27,033 nucleotides of DNA from a virus. A program made the translations under genes and the position numbers. The stretch is from positions 1-27,033 of the IMG/VR virus record IMGVR_UViG_3300000176_000820; one strand, given 5' to 3'. A model generated the notes under the pieces. The model made no database searches and was not told the origin of the DNA. It saw nothing but the letters and a program-made list of their open reading frames with translations. Below, piece by piece: positions 1-8,149 of the stretch. The stretch's first letter is position 1. Each line of letters starts with the position of its first letter.

Positions 1-1
1 T

Positions 2-526
2 TCTTTTTGCTTCATTTTTATTATGCTCATCATCATATGCATATACAGGAAACCAAATAGCCGGATTTGGTGAAGTAACACTTGAAATTTTTAATTGATT
101 GTCAATCGTAGTTAATGTCCAATTGGATAAATCTGATGGAGGATTTGAAGCAGGCACAAATTGATTTGTTATATTATTCGTATAATATTGTTGTGGGAAT
201 TGTTGATAGTAAACAATCTGCGATGAAGCCGCAGCAATACTTCCATATTTCTGAATTATAAAGTTTTGAAAATCATTAACATTTAAAAACCAATCATAAT
301 ATGGATCAATTATATTATTGGTATAATAGATAACCCAAGCATAGTTAGGATCGCCATAATAATCATATGCAAGAGATGTTGCAGTTTCATTATCCTTTAG
401 TGTATAAGGATAAAAGTTTGTTATATTTTGTTTAAAATTATCTACAACAGATGCGCGCAGAGTAAGATTAATTGCATCAACATTGTTATAATTTATTAGC
501 GGAAAAGCATTAAAATATTGAGACAT
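2..526 (-). CDS. 53: Baseplate wedge protein gp53 (partial, C-terminus off the left edge)
   Basis: I translated this frame from the ATG at 526; it stays open to the window edge for 175 codons. It starts MSQYFNAFPLINY and contains YAWVIYYTNNIIDPYYDWFL. This matches the layout of T4 gp53, where a Y-W-V..N-N..DPYY-W segment follows a short-range D-YG-P motif. gp53 clamps neighbouring baseplate wedges together during assembly. The start lies 3 nt after the stop of the gp48-like gene, so the two are translationally linked. The only limit is the missing C-terminus. Confidence 0.85.
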   Translation of the reverse strand, partial: MSQYFNAFPLINYNNVDAINLTLRASVVDNFKQNITNFYPYTLKDNETATSLAYDYYGDPNYAWVIYYTNNIIDPYYDWFLNVNDFQNFIIQKYGSIAAASSQIVYYQQFPQQYYTNNITNQFVPASNPPSDLSNWTLTTIDNQLKISSVTSPNPAIWFPVYAYDDEHNKNEAKR

Positions 527-529
527 ATA

Positions 530-1411
530 TTATCTTCCGTAATCATCTGAAGTAAGAATTGCACGCTCTTTAAATGTAATAGACAAATCAATTACTACTG
601 GAGCACTTGTATCTCTATAAAATGATGGATGACCAACACCATCATAGGAAATTCTAATATCTGATATGAAACATTTCAAATCACTAATTTTGATAATGGC
701 TGGAAAGAATTCGATTGATGCAATATAAGGATAAGATAATGCAATAGCACCACCGCCTTGCATTTTTGGAAGAGCCATTTGTCTTAATTTAATAAGTATA
801 TTTTCTATAGCTTTACTCTCATCTGCATCTTTTGCAATCAATCTCCAAGTAAATGTATGTTCACGAAGTTTAACTCCTTTAAAGTTAAGAGTTATATTTG
901 GATTAATGGCTTCACCAGAAACAAGACCTTTATACTTGTCAACAAATTCACCAGCTTGTTTTCCAGCACCAGCCGCCGACCTAGATGTTGCTCCAAGTTT
1001 GGTTGCGGCAAATTCTCCTAAATTTTGAGCAACAGTTTTTGCAATAGCACCGGCTCCCGCAATACCAAGACCAGCAAGAAGACCTCCTGCTTTTTGTGTT
1101 GCAGCAGAACCGCTACCTAAAGTCTTAAGTGTTCCACCAATAACACCGAGTTCCATTTCGCTAAAATCAACATTTGTATTATCTACTAACCCACTAAACG
1201 GAATTGGTAATATGATATGTCCATTTGGCTCTTCTTTAGGAACTGCCAAGGGATTTACACGAGTATACTCATAAAATGAAATTATTGTATAGTTTGATTC
1301 AATTTCATTTCCAGAATTGTTCATTGGAAATTGAAGTCTTTCCGACATAACCCCCTTTTGAACACTTTCTCTTCTTCTTTGAACTACTACATTCGGATCG
1401 TTTGATGCCAT
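530..1411 (-). CDS. 48: Baseplate tail-tube cap protein, gp48-like
   Basis: 293 aa. It joins the baseplate to the tail tube in T4-like phages (T4 gp48 is longer). Visible features: an Ala/Gly-rich central stretch (about residues 95-150) that may insert or stay flexible, then the C-terminal tube-like domain with NITLNFKGVKLREHTFTW and a run ending in IDLSITFKER, typical of gp48/gp54-type tube proteins. The gp53 gene follows after 3 nt, a usual T4-like pairing. The exact box TATAAATA at 1455-1448 lies about 37 nt upstream of the ATG and fits a late promoter. A gp54 assignment cannot be fully excluded. Confidence 0.8.
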   Translation of the reverse strand: MASNDPNVVVQRRRESVQKGVMSERLQFPMNNSGNEIESNYTIISFYEYTRVNPLAVPKEEPNGHIILPIPFSGLVDNTNVDFSEMELGVIGGTLKTLGSGSAATQKAGGLLAGLGIAGAGAIAKTVAQNLGEFAATKLGATSRSAAGAGKQAGEFVDKYKGLVSGEAINPNITLNFKGVKLREHTFTWRLIAKDADESKAIENILIKLRQMALPKMQGGGAIALSYPYIASIEFFPAIIKISDLKCFISDIRISYDGVGHPSFYRDTSAPVVIDLSITFKERAILTSDDYGR

Positions 1412-1447
1412 TTTTTTTCCAGTAAATAGAGTGTAGGAATAACATTA

Positions 1448-1455
1448 TATTTATA
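1448..1455 (-). promoter_or_regulatory. Late promoter box upstream of gp48-gp53
   Basis: Exact TATAAATA on the minus strand, 37 nt before the gp48 start, in the 52-nt divergent gap between gp48 and gp4. This is the T4 late-promoter -10 sequence, and the window also encodes gp33, the late-transcription coactivator. Confidence 0.7.
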
Positions 1456-1463
1456 GAGAAGTC

Positions 1464-1901
1464 ATGGCATATTCAGGAAAATTCAAACCAAATAATCCAA
1501 AGAAATACAGAGGCGACCCGACTAATATAATTTATCGTTCTCGCTGGGAATCCAGATTCATGTCATATCTAGATTCACATACAGAAGTAATTGAATGGGC
1601 ATCTGAAGAATTTTCAATACCTTATAAATCTCCGATAGATGGTCGAGTTCATAGATACTTTCCAGATTTTTATGTTAAAACAAAATCTTCTGATGGAACT
1701 ATAGTAGAATCTGTAATAGAAATCAAACCATTATACCAAACAAAAGAGCCAAAACCCAATAAAAATAAGAATAGATATCTAACCGAAGTTAAAACTTATA
1801 TGATAAATAGTAGTAAATGGCGATATGCCCAAGCCTACTGCGATCAAAAGGGTTGGAAATTTATAATCGTAACCGAAAAAGATTTAGGATTAAACTTTTA
1901 A
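1464..1901 (+). CDS. 4: Head-completion protein gp4 (gp50) with nuclease-like fold
   Basis: 145 aa, close to T4 gp4 (about 150 aa). The N-terminal run has KYRGDP then RSRWE.RFM.YLD, followed by EWASEEF.IPY.SPIDG..HRYFPDF and VIEIKP. The PDF...EIK spacing resembles a PD-(D/E)xK nuclease core, which is known for this family. gp4 finishes the DNA-filled head before tail joining. It opens the rightward late operon, and its stop overlaps the next ATG (TAATG). I found no exact TATAAATA box on the plus strand in front of it. Confidence 0.88.
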   Translation: MAYSGKFKPNNPKKYRGDPTNIIYRSRWESRFMSYLDSHTEVIEWASEEFSIPYKSPIDGRVHRYFPDFYVKTKSSDGTIVESVIEIKPLYQTKEPKPNKNKNRYLTEVKTYMINSSKWRYAQAYCDQKGWKFIIVTEKDLGLNF

Positions 1902-2491
1902 TGGCGATAAACACAAAAGAAAAGTATATTTTTACAGATATACTTAATAAAGGTATAAAAAAGGGATATGTTCCAGGTAAAACCAAAGAAGCAATCGATT
2001 GGTTTAGACAAACTGCGAGAAGAACTAGAGACGTATCCAGAGCAGACCTTTTAGCCGAACGATCACAAGTTCGAACTGGACCAAAACCTGGAAGTATGTA
2101 TATGTTTGCTTATGATGCAAAGACTAAAGATAAACTTCCTTATTGGGACGCATTTCCTGTTATATTCATGGTAGGATCAGCAAAAACCGGATTTTATGGA
2201 ATAAATTTACATTATTTACCACCAGCACTTAGAGCCGCTGCTATGGATGAGTTATATGAAGATGTTACAGATCCCACTCTATCTAATAGAGCAAGAATAA
2301 AAGTACAAAATATTGCGGATTCAAGATTCTTTAAACCTTGTCTGAAGCAATATTTACCATCTCAAATGAGATCCAATCTAATTTTGATCTCCCCCGATAC
2401 TTGGGATATTGCACTATGGCTTCCAACAGAACAATTCCAAAAAGCATCAAACCAAAAAGTTTGGGCAGATAGTACAAGAAAGATATCCTAA
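1901..2491 (+). CDS. T4-like virion protein, candidate DNA end protector gp2
   Basis: 196 aa from the ATG at 1901, which overlaps the gp4 stop. An in-frame upstream ATG at 1817 lies inside gp4 and is rejected. The conserved core is GSMYMFAYDAKTKDKLPYWD, then GINLHYLPPALRAA and a C-terminal WDIALWLPTEQFQKA. Proteins with this pattern are common in T4-like phages of marine bacteria. I recall them labelled DNA end protector or tail-completion proteins, and cannot decide between gp2 and gp3 from sequence alone. Its place between gp4 and a tube protein fits head or tail completion. Confidence 0.6.
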   Translation: MAINTKEKYIFTDILNKGIKKGYVPGKTKEAIDWFRQTARRTRDVSRADLLAERSQVRTGPKPGSMYMFAYDAKTKDKLPYWDAFPVIFMVGSAKTGFYGINLHYLPPALRAAAMDELYEDVTDPTLSNRARIKVQNIADSRFFKPCLKQYLPSQMRSNLILISPDTWDIALWLPTEQFQKASNQKVWADSTRKIS

Positions 2492-3165
2492 TGGCATTTA
2501 ATGCAAGAGAATTTTTACAAAACTTAGGAAAAAGAGGTGGATTTACTAGATCAGCCCACTTTGAAGTTGTGTTTACTCTTCCTCCTCATTTGGCCTCTAA
2601 GTATAGCGTAAATGATTTAACCTTTTCTGCAAGTACAGCAAACATTCCACAAATATCTTTAGATGTTACACCAGTTCGTAGAGGCGGCACAACATATGAA
2701 GAATTCTTCCCAGTAAATGTGAGCTACACTCCATTGTCTATAATATTTTTGTCTGATGGAAAAGCCCAAAATCTTTCTATGATCAAGGATTGGTTAGACT
2801 TCATTTTTTCTATTGATGGAAACGATGCAAACAGCTTTCGAGTTGGGTATAGAAACGATTATATAGCACCAAGTGTTACATTAAGACATTTTGATGGGCA
2901 AGGAAAATCTGTGATCGAATATACCTTCTTTGATGTATTTCCGCAAAGTATTGGAGATGTTCGATTAAATTGGGGGTCGGACAACGAAATCGTAACAATT
3001 CCAGTATCATTCAGATATAGATACTATATACAAAAGAATTTATCATCAACAATCGCAAAGACCGGAACACCACAACCCGCAAAAACAACCCAATTACCAG
3101 TAAAACCCCTTGTTACCGGTGTTGGTAATTTTAGTGGCGGTGGTGGAGCAACCGGAAGCTTTTAA
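2491..3165 (+). CDS. Tail-tube family protein (gp19/gp54-like)
   Basis: 224 aa. The fold cues are those of T4 tube proteins: FTRSAHFEVVFTLPP near the N-terminus, a central SFRVGYRNDYIAPSVTL, and the closing VFPQSIGDVRLNWGSDNEIV with a final beta strand ending FRYRYY. This C-terminal pattern is typical of gp19-like subunits. At 224 aa it exceeds T4 gp19 (163 aa) and is shorter than gp54 (320 aa). Given gp48 nearby, a baseplate tube initiator role is as likely as the tube itself. The start overlaps the upstream stop by one base. The C-terminus (residues 195-224) is Gly/Thr/Pro-rich. Confidence 0.65.
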   Translation: MAFNAREFLQNLGKRGGFTRSAHFEVVFTLPPHLASKYSVNDLTFSASTANIPQISLDVTPVRRGGTTYEEFFPVNVSYTPLSIIFLSDGKAQNLSMIKDWLDFIFSIDGNDANSFRVGYRNDYIAPSVTLRHFDGQGKSVIEYTFFDVFPQSIGDVRLNWGSDNEIVTIPVSFRYRYYIQKNLSSTIAKTGTPQPAKTTQLPVKPLVTGVGNFSGGGGATGSF

Positions 3166-3178
3166 CATAATGGAGTAA

Positions 3179-3883
3179 ATGATGTTACCTAAAATTACAT
3201 ATCCTATATTTGAATTGATATTACCCTCGAATAAAAAAAGATATAACTTTAGACCCTTTACAGTAAAAGAAGAAAAACTTCTTCTTATTGCTAATGAAAG
3301 CGAAGATTCTAAGGACAAGCTTCGTGCAATCCGACAAATTGTAAACAATTGTATGTTAAATTTGAATACCGATATTGGACTTCTTCCTGCATTTGACCTT
3401 GAATATTCTTATCTAAAGATTAGAGCAAAATCTGTGGGCGAACAAGTAGAACTTCGATATAGAGATAATACAGATAATCGAGTTTATGATTTTACCATTG
3501 ATCTAAATGATATTGAAGTAACATTCAATGAAAAACATAAATCGACAATTCAATTAACAGATATTATTGGAATTCAAATGAGATATCCTACAATTGAAAT
3601 GTTGGATACTATCCAAATTGATAAGGAAGATCCTGCATCAATTTTATCTTTGGTTAAGGCATGTATTGCTACAATTTATGATGAAGATTCGGTTTATGAT
3701 ACTAATGAACATACAGATCAAGAACTTTCCGAATTCGTAGAATCAATTCCAGGTAAAGCCTTTGAAAAAATTATTGAATTCTTTGATACTATTCCAGTTC
3801 TTAAACACGATTTAGTTTATACCGACCAAGAGGGGACTGAGAAAACTATTACTCTGCAAGGGATAGACGATTTTTTTCAGTAG
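3179..3883 (+). CDS. 26: Baseplate hub assembly protein gp26; zero-frame product of a frameshift pair
   Basis: 234 aa. The N-terminus has NFRPFTVKEEKLLL, a strongly conserved signature of the T4 gp26 baseplate family. The C-terminus has FEKIIEFFDTIPVLKHD and ends ITLQGIDDFFQ. GGAG lies 3-6 nt before two consecutive ATG codons. In T4, gp26 is needed for hub assembly around the tape measure. The gene ends at a T7 run (3871-3877), where the downstream gp51 frame enters in -1. The position just before a tape-measure candidate parallels lambda G/GT. Confidence 0.87.
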   Translation: MMLPKITYPIFELILPSNKKRYNFRPFTVKEEKLLLIANESEDSKDKLRAIRQIVNNCMLNLNTDIGLLPAFDLEYSYLKIRAKSVGEQVELRYRDNTDNRVYDFTIDLNDIEVTFNEKHKSTIQLTDIIGIQMRYPTIEMLDTIQIDKEDPASILSLVKACIATIYDEDSVYDTNEHTDQELSEFVESIPGKAFEKIIEFFDTIPVLKHDLVYTDQEGTEKTITLQGIDDFFQ

Positions 3884-4053
3884 GAGTTAGTCATACCTCA
3901 TTGGCTAACTATTATATGCTTATCTTTAATTTGTGTCAATATCATAAATATAGTATTGCTGAAGTTGAAGCATTGATACCCTTTGAAAGAGATATCTACG
4001 TTGCTATGTTACAAAATCATATAGAAGAAGAAAACGCTAGATTGGCTCAATAG
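3841..4053 (+). CDS. 51: gp51-like baseplate hub assembly catalyst, reached by -1 frameshift from gp26
   Basis: The -1 frame relative to gp26 is open from 3841 to the TAG at 4051-4053. It encodes SVGVSHTSLANYYM, then QYHKYSIAEVEALIPFERDI and MLQNHIEEENARLAQ, the conserved body of T4 gp51. No ATG or GTG occurs before 3916, which would delete the conserved SHTSLANYY part. Only a TTG at 3901 with poorly spaced AGGAG offers independent initiation. With slippage at 3871-3877 the product is a 291-aa gp26-gp51 fusion (233 + 58 residues). gp51 is required for T4 hub assembly and is absent from the finished baseplate. Confidence 0.75.
   Translation, partial: ENYYSARDRRFFSVGVSHTSLANYYMLIFNLCQYHKYSIAEVEALIPFERDIYVAMLQNHIEEENARLAQ
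3871..3910 (+). promoter_or_regulatory. Programmed -1 ribosomal frameshift signal (slippery T7 plus stem-loop)
   Basis: In the gp26 frame the heptamer 3871-3877 reads T TTT TTT, a perfect X XXY YYZ slippery site, 3 nt before the gp26 stop. After a 7-nt spacer (3878-3884), AGTTAGTCA (3885-3893) pairs with TGGCTAACT (3902-3910). That makes nine pairs including one G-U, closed by the 8-nt loop 3894-3901. Spacer length and stem size match known stimulators. Slippage joins gp26 to gp51. Confidence 0.8.
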
Positions 4054-4061
4054 GAAATGAT

Positions 4062-6389
4062 ATGCAAAACACCGTTATAGGTACAGCTAATTGGATTTAT
4101 GAAGATGATGATACTGGAGAAGAATTAGAAATTCCAGTAAAGATTATAAGTAAACCAGCATCATCAGCCGGTATGGTGACAATTATCTATGTTGATAATG
4201 GAAAAGAAACTACTGGAGAAGTTGCTTTAGACGAATTGGAAGATTATCAGGCGGTCAAACCAACAGTAACAAAGCCAACTAAGAAGCCTGAACCTTCTAC
4301 TACACCAAAACAAGTAACAGTAAAGAAAACTGTGGCTAAGCCAGCGCAAACAATTGCTGCTACACCATCTTCATCAACTAAAACTTCTGATACAGCACAA
4401 CAAACAATTGCTGCTACACCATCCTCCTCTGGTAGTGCCTCAACCGCAGGCATTAAGATGAAACCAATTGAAATTAATATGCGCGGTGTTAAAAGCAAAT
4501 ATGTAAAAACGTCTGATGGAAGTTGGATAGATAAGGACACTGGTAAAGGTGCTGCTGGATTATCTTCTATTCTGGAGCAAGAATTTAAATCACAACAGAT
4601 GGCTAAACCAGAATTAGTAAAAAATGTAAAAACTTCTAGTATTGTCGGAAGAACTGACACAGCCGAAGCTGGTGGTGGAACAAGATTACCTACGACTATT
4701 ACAAAGGCTGGATTAGATACTCTTGATAAAGATATCAAAGAGCTAACTAAAGTAATTGGAAAGCTAGTAGATAATTTAGAAGGAGAAACAAAAACCCAAA
4801 GAACAAGAAGAGAAACAGTAAAAGGAGTCTCTCCTAACAAAATTGTTCCACAACAAGAAAGTGTAGATAAAGAGAGACAGCCATATAGACCTGGAATGTT
4901 CGGTAGAAAGGAAGCATTTACCCCTGGATCAAAGACCAGACCAGAAGCGTTTACTCCTGGATCATTCAAAACAGAACCTTCAGAACCACAACTAAGTACC
5001 GAAAAAAAATCTGAAGCAAGACCTAACAGAGAATATATTTCTGAGGAACAGAGATTATTAAAAGAAGGTAATATTAAAGACGTATTGAATTATAAATTAC
5101 GACCTACTGAACGAGACAAGTATGGTAATGTAATAGATAAAAGTTTATTGAGACAAGCTACTGAAGCCGCATCACCAATTATTGGTGGATTTGGTTATGA
5201 TGTCAAAGATAAAATGGAAAAAGTTTCAATAGAAAGAGCTACAGCTTTAGCTAAAAATAAAGAAATAGAAGCCAGAAATGAACAAATAAGAGATCAGAAT
5301 AGAAAGGCTGCTGCTGCAGAAAGAGTTCCATTTACTCCAGGCAAATTTGCAAAAGCTAATGCTATTCCTAAATCAAAGCCTATAGAAACAATTCCTCTAG
5401 TAGATGTACCAGAGGAATTAACAACTATGCAAACTATAAAACAACAATTAAAAGAAAATATGTTGGGATTAAATCCAAAATTCCCTTCAAAAAATAAATT
5501 CAATCTTATTAACAATATGTTTGGTTTGAAGTTAGAACCAAACATGCCAAGTAAACAAGAAGTATATGCTAAAAATGCTGAGCAATCATTTTTAAGAAAA
5601 GCCCATTATGAAGAAAAATTTCATAATGAAAATAATGGACCCGCTACTCCTGTAGTTGAGCTTGATGAAAATAGCATAGGCAAATTAGCTGAAGTAATAA
5701 AGAATTCTGTATCTGACAAAGAAGACACAAATAAAGAATCAAAAGAAATTGAAAATGAGCAAGTAGAACAGCTAAAAAATACAGAAAGGAAACCCTTTAA
5801 ACCCGGAGCATATGCAAAAAATAAAGAAGAAGCCACGTCAGAAGGATCAAAACAACAAAGTATACTAGAAAGACTTAAAGAAAGAAAAGCATCTGACGTT
5901 GCAAAATCTCTAGGAAAGGGAGCAGGGACCGAAGATGTTGCTGGTGTTGCCGAAGGTGCTGAAGGATTAGCTGGTGCTGCTGAAGGTGTTGCTGGGGTTG
6001 CAGGATTAGCTGAAGGAGGTCTTGCTGCTGGTGGTTTGGCCGCTGGTGCTGCTGCTGCTGCTCCTTGGTTGCTTGGTGCTGCTGCAATTGGTGGTGTTGG
6101 TTACTTAGGTTATCAAGGATATAAAAAGTTTAAGGGCGAAGATTCTATTTTCGGTAAAGCTAAACCAGCAATGCCACAGAGAAATAATGGGCCTTCTTTA
6201 CAAACCCAAGCACTAAATCAAGTACAACAAACTAATACAGAATTTAAGGAAAAGATGGCAACATCTTCTGCTCCAATTATTAGTTCAAATCACAATGCGC
6301 CAACTAATATTGTACAGAGTAGTAGTACTGTAACACCATTACAGCATACTGCTGGTCCACCAGGATCATTAGATATAGCCAATTATTAA
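4062..6389 (+). CDS. Probable tail tape-measure protein (gp29 position)
   Basis: 775 aa. Residues 1-60 look like a small beta domain (WIYEDDDTGEELEIPVKI). Residues 65-130 are Pro/Thr/Ser-rich with a duplicated TIAATPSSS. Five [YF]xPG motifs occur at about 274, 286, 297, 424 and 579. The middle is charged and helical. Residues 625-690 are Ala/Gly-rich and end in a hydrophobic segment around AAAAAPWLLGAAAIGG, compatible with membrane insertion. I recognise no gp29 signature; the call rests on length, composition and position directly after gp26/gp51. The alternative is another long structural protein. Confidence 0.5.
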   Translation: MQNTVIGTANWIYEDDDTGEELEIPVKIISKPASSAGMVTIIYVDNGKETTGEVALDELEDYQAVKPTVTKPTKKPEPSTTPKQVTVKKTVAKPAQTIAATPSSSTKTSDTAQQTIAATPSSSGSASTAGIKMKPIEINMRGVKSKYVKTSDGSWIDKDTGKGAAGLSSILEQEFKSQQMAKPELVKNVKTSSIVGRTDTAEAGGGTRLPTTITKAGLDTLDKDIKELTKVIGKLVDNLEGETKTQRTRRETVKGVSPNKIVPQQESVDKERQPYRPGMFGRKEAFTPGSKTRPEAFTPGSFKTEPSEPQLSTEKKSEARPNREYISEEQRLLKEGNIKDVLNYKLRPTERDKYGNVIDKSLLRQATEAASPIIGGFGYDVKDKMEKVSIERATALAKNKEIEARNEQIRDQNRKAAAAERVPFTPGKFAKANAIPKSKPIETIPLVDVPEELTTMQTIKQQLKENMLGLNPKFPSKNKFNLINNMFGLKLEPNMPSKQEVYAKNAEQSFLRKAHYEEKFHNENNGPATPVVELDENSIGKLAEVIKNSVSDKEDTNKESKEIENEQVEQLKNTERKPFKPGAYAKNKEEATSEGSKQQSILERLKERKASDVAKSLGKGAGTEDVAGVAEGAEGLAGAAEGVAGVAGLAEGGLAAGGLAAGAAAAAPWLLGAAAIGGVGYLGYQGYKKFKGEDSIFGKAKPAMPQRNNGPSLQTQALNQVQQTNTEFKEKMATSSAPIISSNHNAPTNIVQSSSTVTPLQHTAGPPGSLDIANY

Positions 6390-6391
6390 AA

Positions 6392-6417
6392 AAGAGGGGG
6401 ACCGAAATCCCCCTCTT
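6392..6417. terminator. Hairpin terminator between convergent operons
   Basis: AAGAGGGGG (6392-6400) pairs perfectly with CCCCCTCTT (6409-6417) around the loop ACCGAAAT. Read leftward it is followed by six T, a good intrinsic terminator for the gp32 transcript. Read rightward it is followed by AAAATTTT, weaker, for the structural operon. Both flanking genes end within 8 nt of it. Confidence 0.88.
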
Positions 6418-6423
6418 AAAATT

Positions 6424-7069
6424 TTAGTCTTCTGAAGCTAGTCTCTTTAGCTTTTCGAAGTATGATGCATCTTCATCTTCATCCGTATTCCAAGGAATTG
6501 TCTCGCTTTCTGCTGCTGGAGAAGCAGCGCGTTCCTTAAAGTTTGGTGCAGACGCTTCTGGTAGAACAGTACGTTCAGCACGATTTACCGGAGCGGAGGC
6601 AGATTGAAGACCTAGAGCTAGGTGTAGTTGCTTCTTAAGCTCATCATAACTCTTGAAGTTAGCAGGATCAACAAATTCCTTTAGGGCATATTCTTGATTC
6701 CAGATAGCCTCAAGCTTTTCGTCTGAACCTGGGATAGCTGATGGTGAGTCAAACTCCGACTTATCATAACTACGATACTTCCCATCTTGACGAATGCGTA
6801 GCTTGAAGTTAGCACCATTCCACAGATCAAATGGATTGATTGCAGTTTCATCATCAAACTGAGGATTCATTAGATCGTTAAGCTTATCAAAAATCTTCTT
6901 ACCATATTGGTATAGGAAGACCTTGCCTTCATTCTCGGGACGATTAGTGTCCTTAATAACCAAAATATTTGAGATAAAGTGTAGACGGCGCTTTTGGTCC
7001 CGCGCTTGCTTACGAGTTGGGGAGTTATCGTCCTCTGAGATAGCCCATAGTTCTGAATTATATTCACTA
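6424..7069 (-). CDS. 32: gp32 ssDNA-binding protein, exon 2 (C-terminal part)
   Basis: The frame is open up to the intron and reads VSEYNSELWAI, RKQARDQKRRLHFISNILVI, then NRPENEGKVFLYQYGKKIFD, the body of the T4 gp32 OB-fold. A TTG start at 6963 would cut the domain in half, so this is an exon, not a separate gene. It ends in an acidic tail (NTDEDEDASYFEKLKR), the part of gp32 that contacts other replication proteins. Joined to exon 1 (8257-8543) it gives 310 aa; T4 gp32 has 301. The Cys/His set that binds zinc in T4 gp32 is missing. The terminator at 6392-6417 follows. Confidence 0.88.
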
Positions 7070-7203
7070 CTTTTTGTTCAATATGATCAGCAAAATCATA
7101 CCCGTCTATTCAACTGCTTTAAGTTTCCCTAAAGAACTGACTATATCACACTCTCTGAGAGAGTAACTGCATTTCGAGAGCCATTGGCTTGCTCTCTACT
7201 CCC

Positions 7204-8115
7204 CTAAGGGATAGTCGATGAACCTTCTCCATACCACGTAGGTTTAGGAGCTTGGCTGCTGATTGCCCAATGTAACAGATTCTTAGAACCGTCAAGTTTG
7301 CGATTTCTCGCTTCGTGTTTATTTAAAACTAGCAAAACTATAGAATATCCAGATTCAACAGAGGCTTGACATTTTTTATGAACAATATTTTTGTTTAGAT
7401 TGTATGTATATGTAGATTTTACTTCAATTATTAGATTATATTTTGGTAGATAAAAATCAGGAAAATACATTTTATTATCATATTTTATGATAGGTACTCC
7501 AGACTTTCCACCAACAATATCGTCTTTACCAAAGAAAAAATCTTCAATTAAACAATCAAGAACTATTGGTTCATAACCTTGTAAAGATAAAGTTTCATCA
7601 AAGAATGGATAGGGCTTATACCCAGATCGACCCCCAACATTACCAACAGACAACTTCGTTTTCATGCTTTTTAAAGTTCTAGCATTTACTTGTTCTGATG
7701 ACATATTAGAAAAAGCTTTTTTACTATGTTCTGAATAATATTTTTCTGTGGATATATTCAGAATATTACACTTTTTCTTGATGGTTTCTCTTCTTTTCTT
7801 TACGTTAGTGTCAACCCCTTTCCTAGATATTTTAAAACTATCTAATGCCTTTGGATTTTTTATAAATTTTTCTGAAACAGCCAATCTATGTTCTTCCGAT
7901 TTACATGCACATATATCACTACAATATTTTTTGTAACTAAATCCATGATACGTAGTCGGATTACCACAGTAGCAAATGCCTTCATTTTGGTCTTTATGAA
8001 ATTTATCATAATATTCCTTAGAAGATATTTTTTGTGTTCTTAGATGATTTAAAAATCCTCTTGCTGTTTTAAAAGTTTTGCCTGTTATTTTACATATTTC
8101 CCAAATGTTATTCAT
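7204..8115 (-). CDS. Intron-encoded homing endonuclease, PD-(D/E)xK/Vsr-like
   Basis: 303 aa. Residues 45-75 hold a zinc-finger-like cluster (CYCGNPTTYHGFSYKKYCSDIC). The middle is basic and probably binds DNA. The nuclease core is KMYFPDFYLPKYNLIIEVKS, a PDx(n)ExK arrangement seen in Vsr-like phage homing enzymes. It would cut intron-less gp32 alleles and drive intron spread. AGGAAA precedes the ATG and a TATAAATA box lies 27 nt upstream, inside the intron, so it can be expressed separately from gp32. Its last 25 or so codons overlap the intron core (P4 to P7). The exact endonuclease family is uncertain. Confidence 0.82.
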   Translation of the reverse strand: MNNIWEICKITGKTFKTARGFLNHLRTQKISSKEYYDKFHKDQNEGICYCGNPTTYHGFSYKKYCSDICACKSEEHRLAVSEKFIKNPKALDSFKISRKGVDTNVKKRRETIKKKCNILNISTEKYYSEHSKKAFSNMSSEQVNARTLKSMKTKLSVGNVGGRSGYKPYPFFDETLSLQGYEPIVLDCLIEDFFFGKDDIVGGKSGVPIIKYDNKMYFPDFYLPKYNLIIEVKSTYTYNLNKNIVHKKCQASVESGYSIVLLVLNKHEARNRKLDGSKNLLHWAISSQAPKPTWYGEGSSTIP

Positions 8116-8141
8116 AAAGATTTCCTATATTGGTTATTCTT

Positions 8142-8149
8142 TATTTATA
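8142..8149 (-). promoter_or_regulatory. Late promoter box inside the intron, for the homing endonuclease
   Basis: Exact TATAAATA on the minus strand, 27 nt before the endonuclease ATG and about 107 nt inside the intron. T4 intron ORFs are likewise driven by late promoters within the intron. Confidence 0.65.

Noticed and set aside
3944-3951. CATAAATA on the plus strand before the tape-measure candidate
   Set aside because: One mismatch, inside the gp51 coding region and more than 100 nt from the start.
4247-4969. 240-codon open frame on the minus strand
   Set aside because: Antisense to the tape-measure gene; low-complexity product rich in V, S and L, with no ribosome-binding site or family match.
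6424-6963. Independent gene starting at TTG 6963
   Set aside because: The frame continues upstream to the intron border with conserved gp32 sequence; it is an exon.
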